DNA from: an uncultured Collinsella sp.
GTDB taxonomy: Bacteria > Actinomycetota > Coriobacteriia > Coriobacteriales > Coriobacteriaceae
NCBI GenBank assembly: GCA_902496775.1
Contig: CABVCF010000022.1
Location: 1 to 26,300, forward strand
Length of the DNA stretch: 26,300 nt
Direction: 5' to 3'
The notes under the pieces were generated by a model that had not been told where the DNA came from, ran no database searches, and was given only the letters and a program-made list of their open reading frames with translations. The position numbers and the translations under genes were made by a program. This document shows, one piece after another, positions 14,978-21,508 of this stretch (the stretch's first letter is position 1; each line of letters starts with the position of its first letter).

Positions 14978-15050
14978 CACAGCGCTTTGCGGCGTCCAGC
15001 CAAGGCGGGGGCGGAACCGAGTCAGCCTCCCCCTCGCCAAATTCGCCTGT

Positions 15051-16340
15051 TTAGCGAATGTTGTAGAACGCGGCCTTGCCGGCGTAGCGCGCACTGCCCT
15101 CGAGCTCGTCCTCGATGCGGATGAGCTGGTTGTACTTGGCGATACGGTCGCTGCGGCACGGGGCGCCCGACTTGATCTGGCCGGCGTTGACGCCCACGAC
15201 CAGGTCGGCGATCGTGGAGTCCTCGGTCTCGCCGGAGCGGTGGCTCACGATGCAGGCGTAGCCGGCCTCCTTGGCGGTCTCGATGGCCTCGAGCGACTCG
15301 GTGAGCGTACCGATCTGGTTGACCTTGACCAGGATCGCGTTGGCGGCGCCCAGCTCGATGCCCTTCTTGAGGCGCTCGGTGTTGGTGACGAACAGGTCGT
15401 CGCCCACCAGCTGCACCTTGTTGCCAATGCGGCGGGTAAGCTCGACCCAGCCGTCCCAGTCCTCCTCGGCCATGCCGTCCTCGATGGAGATGATGGGATA
15501 GGTGTCGACGAGCTTCTCCCAGTAATCGACCATCTGGGCGCTCGTGTACTCAACGCCCTCGCCCTTGAGCTCGTACATACCGGTCTCAGCGTTGTAGAAC
15601 TCGGTGGACGCCGGATCCATGGCGTACATGAAGTCGACGCCGGGCTTAAAGCCAGCCTTCTCGACGGCCTTGGTGATGTACTCGAACGGCTCGGCATTGG
15701 TCTTAAGGTTGGGGGCAAAGCCGCCCTCGTCGCCCACGCCGCCGCCCAGGCCGGCCTCGTGCAGCACGCCCTTGAGGGTGTGGTAGACCTCGGCGCACCA
15801 GCGCAGGCCCTCGGCAAAGCTCGGAGCACCCACGGGCATAATCATGAACTCCTGGAAGTCGACGTTATTGTCGGCATGCACACCGCCGTTGAGGATGTTC
15901 ATCATGGGCGTGGGCAGCAGGTGGGCATTGACGCCGCCCAGATACTGGTACAGCGACAGGCCCGCCGACTCGGCAGCGGCGCGGGCAACGGCCAGCGACA
16001 CGCCCAGGATGGCGTTGGCACCGAGCTTGGTCTTGTTGGGGGTACCGTCCGCGGCAATCAGCGCGGCATCGACGGCGCGCTGATCGAAAGCGTCGAGGCC
16101 CACGACGGCGTTAGCGCACTCGTTGTTGACGTGCTCGACGGCCTGCGAAACGCCCTTGCCCAGGTAGCGGCCCTTGTCGCCATCGCGCAGCTCGCAGGCC
16201 TCAAAGGCGCCGGTCGAAGCACCCGAAGGCACCATCGCGCGGCCAAAGCTGCCGTCCTCGAGCACGACCTCGACCTCGACGGTGGGATTGCCGCGGCTGT
16301 CGAGCACCTCGCGACCGTAGACGTCCAAAATAACGCTCAT
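15051..16340 (-). CDS. eno: Enolase
   Basis: Interconverts 2-phosphoglycerate and phosphoenolpyruvate in glycolysis as a Mg-dependent cytosolic enzyme. At 429 aa it is standard length. Visible active-site residues are E164 (DFQEF), E205 (VGDEGGFAP), Mg ligands D242 (MDPAS), E287 (SIEDGM) and D314 (LVGDDLFVTN), K339 (LVKVNQIG) and H367 in SHRSGETEDSTIADL. The N-terminus VYGREVLDSRGNPTVEVEV is canonical. GAGGGAG lies six bases before the ATG. It is monocistronic, bounded by its own terminator and by the MazG terminator upstream. A repeated 10-mer flanks its probable -10. Confidence 0.99.
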   Translation of the reverse strand: MSVILDVYGREVLDSRGNPTVEVEVVLEDGSFGRAMVPSGASTGAFEACELRDGDKGRYLGKGVSQAVEHVNNECANAVVGLDAFDQRAVDAALIAADGTPNKTKLGANAILGVSLAVARAAAESAGLSLYQYLGGVNAHLLPTPMMNILNGGVHADNNVDFQEFMIMPVGAPSFAEGLRWCAEVYHTLKGVLHEAGLGGGVGDEGGFAPNLKTNAEPFEYITKAVEKAGFKPGVDFMYAMDPASTEFYNAETGMYELKGEGVEYTSAQMVDYWEKLVDTYPIISIEDGMAEEDWDGWVELTRRIGNKVQLVGDDLFVTNTERLKKGIELGAANAILVKVNQIGTLTESLEAIETAKEAGYACIVSHRSGETEDSTIADLVVGVNAGQIKSGAPCRSDRIAKYNQLIRIEDELEGSARYAGKAAFYNIR

Positions 16341-16413
16341 GTTGTCTCCCTCTCACTTGGAAACGTAGTGGATGCAAGCGACCGGCTGACCGTGCACCGT
16401 CGGTGCGCCTCCG

Positions 16414-16458
16414 TAAGTTAGCCATGTCGCACTTTTTGCATTATGCCCTAAGTTAGCC
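16414..16458 (-). promoter_or_regulatory. Enolase promoter region with duplicated 10-mer
   Basis: GGCTAACTTA occurs twice on the minus strand, at 16449-16458 and 16414-16423, starting 35 bases apart. CATAAT (16440-16445), a plausible -10, lies between them, so one copy would sit in the spacer and the other just after the start site. This is the usual layout for a repressor operator pair, but the -35 is weak and the regulator is unknown. Confidence 0.4.
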
Positions 16459-16478
16459 GAGGGATACACTTGATTTTC

Positions 16479-16525
16479 GAAAAATTTAGCGGGAACGATG
16501 AGGCGTGTCAGCCCGTCGTTCCCGC
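16479..16525 (-). terminator. Terminator of the larC-like/yfcE-like/mazG operon
   Basis: GCGGGAACGA (16489-16498) and TCGTTCCCGC (16516-16525) form a perfect 10-bp stem; TAAATTTTT follows on the minus strand. Confidence 0.9.
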
Positions 16526-16529
16526 AGTC

Positions 16530-17390
16530 TTACTCCTCCGCCTTTGCGGCATCCCACAGGTCGTTGAGGCCATGGGTCGAAAGCTCGGCAAGATCCACGT
16601 GAGCATCGGCCGCCATCTGCTCCATCGCGGCCCAGCGACGGCGGAACTTTGCCGTGCTGGCACGAAGGGCGCTCTCGGCGTCAATGCCCTCCTTGCGCGC
16701 GACGTTGACCAAGGCAAAGAGCAGGTCGCCAAACTCCATTTCGCGCTCGGGCGAGCCAGGGGCCTCGGCCTCAAACTCGGCACGCTCCTCGGCAACCTCG
16801 TCCCACACATCCTGGACCGTCTCCCACTCAAAGCCCACGGCAGCCGCCTTGCGCGACACCTTCTGAGCCTGCATCAGCGCCGGCAGATGCGTGGGCACGC
16901 CGTCGAGCAGGCCCTCGGGCGCAGCCTCGCCTGCCGCCACGGCCTTGTCCTTGGCAGCCCTCTCGGCAAGCTTGACCTCGTCCCAAATCTTGAGTACCTC
17001 GTCGGAGCTGTCGGCATCCACATCGCCAAACACGTGCGGATGACGGCGAATGAGCTTGGCGTCGATATCGCGCGCCACGTCGGCCAGCGTAAACTCGCCG
17101 GCGTCGGCAGCAATCTGCGCATGCAGCACGACCTGCATGAGCACGTCGCCCAGCTCCTCGCGCAGGTGAACCGCGTCGTCCGCCTCGATGCAGTCGAGCG
17201 CCTCGTAGGCTTCCTCGATCATGTTCTTGCCAATGCTGCGGTGCGTCTGCTCGCGGTCCCACGGGCAGCCGTCGGGCTGACGCAAGCGCCAGACGGTCTG
17301 CACCAGATGTTGTAGCTCGGCCGACGCGTCGACCAGCGTGGACAAATCGCGCGAGCCCTCGGCATTTTGCTGAGCCATGTGCTGCGCCAT
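16530..17390 (-). CDS. mazG: Nucleoside triphosphate pyrophosphohydrolase MazG
   Basis: A 286-aa two-domain MazG that hydrolyses (d)NTPs to NMP and pyrophosphate, usually regarded as house-cleaning or as modulating the alarmone response. The first domain carries DGCPWDREQTHRSI (40-53) and the metal-binding EExxE (59-63) and ExxD (79-82) of the helical bundle. The second domain, after VGFEWETVQDVWDEV, repeats the pattern in EERAEFEAE and ELEFGDLL-like EMEFGDLLFALVNVARK. The length is slightly above the E. coli protein (263). AGGAGGAA six bases before the ATG at 17390 fixes the start; it overlaps the end of the upstream gene, which stops two bases before. Last gene of a three-gene operon. Confidence 0.96.
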   Translation of the reverse strand: MAQHMAQQNAEGSRDLSTLVDASAELQHLVQTVWRLRQPDGCPWDREQTHRSIGKNMIEEAYEALDCIEADDAVHLREELGDVLMQVVLHAQIAADAGEFTLADVARDIDAKLIRRHPHVFGDVDADSSDEVLKIWDEVKLAERAAKDKAVAAGEAAPEGLLDGVPTHLPALMQAQKVSRKAAAVGFEWETVQDVWDEVAEERAEFEAEAPGSPEREMEFGDLLFALVNVARKEGIDAESALRASTAKFRRRWAAMEQMAADAHVDLAELSTHGLNDLWDAAKAEE

Positions 17391-17392
17391 GG

Positions 17393-17941
17393 TTATTCCT
17401 CCTCCAGGATCACGTGGCGGAACGCTCCGCCCTCGTAGATGCCGTAGCTGTGCGTGCCGTCCTTGGGGATGCTCACGCTGCCGGGGTTGAAGAGCCACAG
17501 GCCCGGGTGTGCGGCGCTTTCCTCGTTGACCTTGATGTGCGTATGGCCGTAGACGAGCGCGGAGCCCTCGGGCAGCGCGGGCGCGTGGTCGACGCTGTTG
17601 TGCATGCCGGCGCCAAAGACATGGCCGTGCGTCAGGAACAGCTCGCGGCCGGTCTCGTCGAACAGCGTGGCGTAGTCGGCCATGACGGGGAAGTCGAGCA
17701 CCATCTGGTCGACCTCGGCGTCGCAGTTGCCGCGCACCGCGATGATGCGGTCGGCCAGAGCGTTGAGCAGCGGGATCACGCGCTTGGGGGCGTAATCGCG
17801 CGGCAGGTCGTTGCGCGGACCGTGGTAGAGCAGGTCGCCCAGCAGGACGATGCGGTCGGGGTCCTCGCGCTCGATGGCGGCGCACAGGCGCTCGGTCCAG
17901 TATGCCGAGCCGTGGATGTCGGAGGCGATGAGGTATTTCAT
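17393..17941 (-). CDS. YfcE/MJ0936-family phosphodiesterase
   Basis: A 182-aa two-metal phosphodiesterase. It has SDIHGS (7-12) with metal ligands D8 and H10, GDLLYHGPR (35-43), GNCDAE (71-76), THGH (104-107) and GHTH (132-135). GDxxxHGPRNxxPxxY-type loops are typical of the YfcE subfamily, which hydrolyses artificial phosphodiesters; the natural substrate is unknown. AAAGGA lies seven bases before the ATG. It sits between the LarC-like gene (60-base gap) and mazG (2-base gap) in one operon, so it is probably co-expressed with a nucleotide house-cleaning enzyme. Confidence 0.94.
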   Translation of the reverse strand: MKYLIASDIHGSAYWTERLCAAIEREDPDRIVLLGDLLYHGPRNDLPRDYAPKRVIPLLNALADRIIAVRGNCDAEVDQMVLDFPVMADYATLFDETGRELFLTHGHVFGAGMHNSVDHAPALPEGSALVYGHTHIKVNEESAAHPGLWLFNPGSVSIPKDGTHSYGIYEGGAFRHVILEEE

Positions 17942-18001
17942 GGGGCGATCCTTTCGAATGGGGTTGATATGGCTGGGCGCAGGATGTCGCCACCGGCCGC
18001 G

Positions 18002-18487
18002 TTACTCAAATCGCAGTGCCGCGGCTTGCGCCGCTTGCATCACGCGCTGGAGCGGCACATTGTGCTCGCGGGCAAGACGGGCGCAGTCCTCGTACTCGGG
18101 CGCCGCACGCTCACTGCCGTCGGGCAGGGTGGCCACCTTGACGGACACCTCGCCCCATGGCGTCGTTACGCGCTCAAAGCGGCGTGGCAGGCAAACGCGC
18201 TCCATAACCTGGCGGCGGATGGCATTGGTCGTGGTTTCCAAAAAGATAATCGTCTGCAGGCGCTCGATATCCTCGTGAGCACAGATTACCTGTAGCTGCC
18301 AGCTGGGGCGGCCTTTCTTGCAATAGAGGGGCAGCCAATGTACCTCGCGAGCACCCGCCTCGCGCAGGCGGTCGGCGGCATAGGCGAGCACCTCGGGCGA
18401 CGCATCGTCGATGTCGCACTCCAGCTTGACGATGGTCTCGGGCGCATCGGTCTCGCGGGACAGCGGGGATGTGCTATCGCATTGCAT
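18002..18487 (-). CDS. Stand-alone LarC C-terminal domain (nickel-pincer cofactor family)
   Basis: A 161-aa protein matching only the C-terminal part of LarC (DUF111), the CTP-dependent enzyme that inserts nickel into the pincer cofactor of lactate racemase. Family motifs are LECDIDDASPEVLAYAADRL (22-41), LPLYCKKGRPSWQL (52-65), FLETTTNAIRR (82-92), VTTPWGEVSVKVA (107-119) and APEYEDCARLA (129-139). The large N-terminal part of LarC and the larA, larB and larE genes are not adjacent. In Lactobacillus plantarum this region is larC2, fused to larC1 by programmed frameshift; here nothing upstream encodes larC1. AAAGGA ten bases before the ATG at 18487 supports a true independent start. First gene of the operon with the YfcE-type gene and mazG. 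Confidence 0.85.
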   Translation of the reverse strand: MQCDSTSPLSRETDAPETIVKLECDIDDASPEVLAYAADRLREAGAREVHWLPLYCKKGRPSWQLQVICAHEDIERLQTIIFLETTTNAIRRQVMERVCLPRRFERVTTPWGEVSVKVATLPDGSERAAPEYEDCARLAREHNVPLQRVMQAAQAAALRFE

Positions 18488-18632
18488 ACGGTCCGGATCC
18501 TTTCCGCGCGGGCTCGTTTTGTTCATCCAAACGCTAGCACATCGCGGGCGGCGCAGGGGCGGCGTCATGGGATAGGTGCGACTTTTGCTGGGCGCAAGTG
18601 CTGGCGCGCTCCAACGCCGGCCCGCTCCACTC

Positions 18633-18697
18633 AAACGTGTACGTCAGCCTCCAAACATGTCATTTTTTGCAGCTTTTGGAGGCTGATGTACATGTTT
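18633..18697. repeat. 65-nt long-stem palindrome in the larC/PHP gap
   Basis: The 23-base arms 18633-18655 and 18675-18697 are complementary at 21 positions, the two exceptions being G-U in RNA. The arms contain CGTCAGCCTCCAAA and TTTGGAGGCTGA. The loop is 19 bases with a T run. It lies between divergent genes, so it is not a gene terminator. It looks like a mobile or REP-type palindrome. Confidence 0.85.
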
Positions 18698-18789
18698 TGA
18701 AAGCGCAAGCGAGGCCGCACCACGCGCCGCGCAGCCTTTCCAATCGATTTCGAGCTCCGGCATGCCCGGCGTGTTGAAAGCTGCACCAT

Positions 18790-18795
18790 TACAAT
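18790..18795 (+). promoter_or_regulatory. Candidate -10 of the histidinol-phosphatase gene
   Basis: TACAAT lies 33 bases before the ATG at 18828. No strong -35 is seen at the expected distance. Confidence 0.4.
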
Positions 18796-18827
18796 GGAGC
18801 GGATTCGCCAAATGCAAAGGAGTCGCC

Positions 18828-19739
18828 ATGTCTGCCTGCCCGCTGGTCGATTGCCATACCCACACCTCGTTTTCGGACGGACATGCCTCGTTTGAGGACA
18901 ACGTTCGCGCCGCTGCTGCGGCCGGCTGCCGCGTCATGGTCTCGACCGACCATCTCACCCTGCCCGCCAGCATGGATGCCAACTGCGAAGTGCAGGTTAC
19001 TGAGGGCGACCTGCCGGCACATCGTCTGGCCTTTGAGGACGCCCGCAAACTCGCCGCGCAGATTGCGCCGGAGCTCGAGCTTATCTATGGCTTTGAATGC
19101 GATTGGTACGAGGGCTGCGAGCCTTTGGTTGAGCGCTGGTCCCAGAGCGCCGTGGTACGCCTGGGCAGCGTGCATTGGATTGGCAACCCAGGCGATATCA
19201 TGGCCGGTGCCGCGGGTATGGCGGGAACGGAAAACGTCGCTCGCCCCGATACACCCGATTCCCTTTGCGGTTGGATCGACGATGACACCGACCTGCACGT
19301 TTGGGAAAACCTGGGGGTACGCGGCGTGTGGGAGCGCTACGTCGACGACTGGTGCCGCGCTTGCGAAAGCCCGCTTAACTTTGATGTGATGGCTCACCCC
19401 GACCTGTTCATGCGCTTTTCGAAGGAAGGCTTTGCGCCCGATTTTGATACGGCACCGTTTTGGGAGCAGATGGCAGAGTGCGCACACGATACAGGCCGCC
19501 GCGTTGAAGTTTCGACCGCCGCGCCGCGCAAGGGCCTCGACGACTATTACCCCTCGACGGGGCTGTTGCGTTGCTTTGCCCACGCCGAGGTACCCATCAC
19601 CTTTGGCTCGGACGCGCACCGCGCCTGCGACATCTGCTGGAATATCCGCGAGGCACAAGCCCACGCCTACGACTGCGGCTACCGAACCTTCGACATCCCC
19701 CACCCCACCGGCGAATGGGAACCCACACCCCTCGACTAG
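18828..19739 (+). CDS. PHP-family histidinol-phosphatase
   Basis: A 303-aa PHP-domain phosphoesterase, most likely the HisJ/HisK-type enzyme that dephosphorylates histidinol phosphate. The trinuclear metal site is visible: HTHTSFSDG (10-18) with H10, H12 and D17, STDHLT (39-44), FECDWYEG, GSVHWIG, MAHPDLF and GSDAH (260-264) with D262 and H264. AAAGGAG lies six bases before the ATG. It is convergent to the histidine operon, whose HisB is the dehydratase alone, so this protein fills the missing step. That assignment rests on family plus context; other PHP phosphatases exist. Confidence 0.85.
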   Translation: MSACPLVDCHTHTSFSDGHASFEDNVRAAAAAGCRVMVSTDHLTLPASMDANCEVQVTEGDLPAHRLAFEDARKLAAQIAPELELIYGFECDWYEGCEPLVERWSQSAVVRLGSVHWIGNPGDIMAGAAGMAGTENVARPDTPDSLCGWIDDDTDLHVWENLGVRGVWERYVDDWCRACESPLNFDVMAHPDLFMRFSKEGFAPDFDTAPFWEQMAECAHDTGRRVEVSTAAPRKGLDDYYPSTGLLRCFAHAEVPITFGSDAHRACDICWNIREAQAHAYDCGYRTFDIPHPTGEWEPTPLD

Positions 19740-19750
19740 CCATCCCTTCA

Positions 19751-19820
19751 TAAGTTGCGGTGGAATAGGGATTGTTTTGCCTGATGAAGCGCTTAAACAG
19801 TCCCTATTTCACCGCAACTT
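19751..19820. repeat. TTGCGGTG hairpin repeat, copy 2
   Basis: The 20-base arms at 19752-19771 and 19801-19820 pair at 19 positions (AAGTTGCGGTG...ATAGGGA against its complement). The loop adds TGTTT/AAACA pairing. It starts 11 bases after the histidinol-phosphatase stop and could terminate it. Copy 1 is at 13002-13072. Confidence 0.85.
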
Positions 19821-19844
19821 CCATGACCCCGTTACACCAACAAA

Positions 19845-19894
19845 GACTGTCCCAAACGACTAGTCGTTTAAGAACGTCCCCAATGACTAGTGGC
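19845..19894 (-). repeat. Dispersed bipartite 50-nt repeat, copy 3
   Basis: Read on the minus strand: ACTAGTCATTGGGGACGTTC, then TTAAACG and ACTAGTCGTTTGGGACAG. The outer ACTAGT contains the TAG stop of hisE (19887-19889). It follows 24 bases after the TTGCGGTG hairpin, forming a compound repeat block between the two convergent units. Confidence 0.8.
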
Positions 19895-20204
19895 GGCGGG
19901 CGTTGAGTTCGCCGGCCAGCTCGTCGAGGGTAATGCCGTAGCGCTCAAGCGTCACGAGCAAGTGGTAGACCAGGTCGCCAGCCTCGTAGCGGATGTGATC
20001 GTGATCGTTATCCTTGCAGGCCATGATCACCTCGCTCGCCTCCTCGGCAAGCTTCTTGAGCAGCTCGTCCTCGACGTCGGTCAGCAGGCGAGCGGTATAG
20101 CTCTCCTGCGGCGATGCGTCGCGACGGCCGTGAATCACCTCGGCGAGCCCCGTCAGCGTCTCACCGATATTTCCATCCTGAACGTTTGCGGTGCGCACAC
20201 CCAT
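19887..20204 (-). CDS. hisE: Phosphoribosyl-ATP pyrophosphatase HisE
   Basis: A 105-aa enzyme that hydrolyses phosphoribosyl-ATP to phosphoribosyl-AMP, step two of histidine synthesis. It has the MazG-like all-helical fold with the metal-binding ELLKKLAEEASEVIMA and YEAGDLVYHLLV motifs. AAAGGA lies seven bases before the ATG. It is encoded separately from HisI, unlike the fused form of enteric bacteria, and is the last gene of the operon; its stop codon lies inside a dispersed repeat. Confidence 0.96.
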   Translation of the reverse strand: MGVRTANVQDGNIGETLTGLAEVIHGRRDASPQESYTARLLTDVEDELLKKLAEEASEVIMACKDNDHDHIRYEAGDLVYHLLVTLERYGITLDELAGELNARRH

Positions 20205-20250
20205 AGTTCAATCCTTTCTGGTTGGCCGAGCGTCTAATCGAGCGCCCGCC

Positions 20251-20580
20251 CTACGCGAGTTTCTTAAAGAAGCAGGTACGGTTGCCGGTATGGCAGGCCG
20301 GACCCGGCGAGTCAACCTTGACCAGCAGCGTATCGCTATCGCAGTCGGCCCAGAGCTCCTTGACCTCCTGCATATTGCCGCTCGTCGCGCCCTTATTCCA
20401 GAGCTCCTGGCGACTGCGGCTCCAAAACCACGTGGTCCCGGTCTTGAGCGTCAGCCCCACCGATTCCTCGTTCATCCAAGCAACCATAAGCACCTCACCG
20501 GTGTCATACTGCTGAACCACACAAGGAATCAATCCTTTGGCGTCGTATTTAAGATCCGCTGGAGTAGTAATTTCTCTCAT
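20251..20580 (-). CDS. hisI: Phosphoribosyl-AMP cyclohydrolase HisI
   Basis: A 109-aa zinc enzyme that opens the adenine ring of phosphoribosyl-AMP, step three of histidine synthesis. LMVAWMNEES (31-40), TWFWSRSRQELWNKG (50-64) and the metal motifs ADCDSD (78-83) and PACHTGNRTCF (94-104) are present. C80, C96 and C103 have the spacing of the zinc ligands in the archaeal enzyme. GGGGA lies six bases before the ATG at 20580; an extension upstream enters a structured intergenic repeat and is rejected. It is followed by hisE after 46 bases. Confidence 0.96.
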   Translation of the reverse strand: MREITTPADLKYDAKGLIPCVVQQYDTGEVLMVAWMNEESVGLTLKTGTTWFWSRSRQELWNKGATSGNMQEVKELWADCDSDTLLVKVDSPGPACHTGNRTCFFKKLA

Positions 20581-20616
20581 TTCAATTCCCCAATTTAAAC
20601 ATCGCCGGTCGGCGAG

Positions 20617-20716
20617 GGTTGTCCAGGTGCCCGAGATTCCGAGCGACAAGCCCGACGACACGTACTTAAGTACGCGAGGAGGGTTGGAGCCGGAAGGTCG
20701 GGTGCCTGGGCAAGCC
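20617..20716. repeat. 100-nt imperfect hairpin between hisF and hisI
   Basis: The outer arms 20617-20634 and 20698-20716 pair along all 18 bases with one bulge and some G-U. Inner arms TTCCG/CGGAA and AAGCCC/GGGTT continue the stem. The centre is the 14-base palindrome at 20661-20674 (around GTACTTAAGTAC). The element fills most of the only long gap (142 bases) in the otherwise tightly packed his operon. It looks inserted and could act as a processing or attenuation site. Confidence 0.75.
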
Positions 20717-20722
20717 GCAGCA

Positions 20723-21505
20723 TTAGAAGTCCAGCCTCACAGGAATACCTTGAGAAGCCATATACTCTTTGACTTCGCGAATGCTGAAGATTCCAAAGTG
20801 AAAGACGCTCGCCGCCAGCACGGCATCGGCCTCGCCCTCGATCACACCCTCGGCAAAATGCTCGAGTGTGCCCACGCCGCCGCTCGCGATAACGGGAATC
20901 GGCACCGCGCGGGCCACGGCGCGAGTAAGCGCCAGATCGAAGCCGGCCTTGGTACCGTCGCGGTCCATGCTGGTCAGTAGGATTTCGCCGGCGCCACGAC
21001 GAGCCGCCTCCTCGGCCCACGCCACTGCGTCGATACCCGTAGCGTTGCGGCCGCCCGCCGTAAAGACCCCCCACTTATCGGCGCCCGGCTCCCCGGGCAG
21101 CCCCACGCGCTTGGCATCGATCGCCACGACCACGGCCTGGCTGCCAAACGCCGCGGCGGCCTGGCTGATCAACGACGGATCGCGCACGGCGGCAGAGTTG
21201 AGCGACACCTTGTCAGCACCGGCGGCAACCATGGTGCGCATGCCCGCCAGGTCGCGAAAGCCGCCGCCCACGGTATAGGGAATGGCCAGCTCCTCGGCCG
21301 CATGCGCCGCCATCTCGATAGTCGTCGCACGGTTATCGCTCGTCGCGGTAATGTCCAAAAATACGACCTCGTCCGCACCCTCGCGGTCGTAGGCGCGGGC
21401 CAGCTCCACCGGATCGCCGGCATCGCGCAAGCTCACAAAGTTGACGCCCTTGACCACACGGCCGTCCTTGACGTCCAGGCAGGGAATTACGCGCTTGGTA
21501 AGCAT
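20723..21505 (-). CDS. hisF: Imidazole glycerol phosphate synthase, cyclase subunit HisF
   Basis: A 260-aa (beta-alpha)8 barrel that uses ammonia from HisH to turn PRFAR into imidazole glycerol phosphate and AICAR. The catalytic Asp residues D11 (VIPCLDVKDG) and D130 (VVVAIDAKR) are both present. Phosphate loops are VGGGF (79-83) and ASGGVG. The start at 21505 has GGGGAGGAG upstream inside the 3' end of hisA, which stops three bases before. AICAR released here feeds PurH, whose gene is also in the window. Confidence 0.98.
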   Translation of the reverse strand: MLTKRVIPCLDVKDGRVVKGVNFVSLRDAGDPVELARAYDREGADEVVFLDITATSDNRATTIEMAAHAAEELAIPYTVGGGFRDLAGMRTMVAAGADKVSLNSAAVRDPSLISQAAAAFGSQAVVVAIDAKRVGLPGEPGADKWGVFTAGGRNATGIDAVAWAEEAARRGAGEILLTSMDRDGTKAGFDLALTRAVARAVPIPVIASGGVGTLEHFAEGVIEGEADAVLAASVFHFGIFSIREVKEYMASQGIPVRLDF

Positions 21506-21508
21506 GGG

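Noticed and set aside
14877..16421. 514-codon open frame antisense to enolase
   Set aside because: It is the mirror of a certain gene in GC-rich DNA; the translation is Val/Leu/Gly/His-biased with no domain and no ribosome site.
17391..17993. Longer MazG from a start at 17993
   Set aside because: The extension reads through the phosphodiesterase gene in another frame; the ATG at 17390 has an excellent ribosome site.
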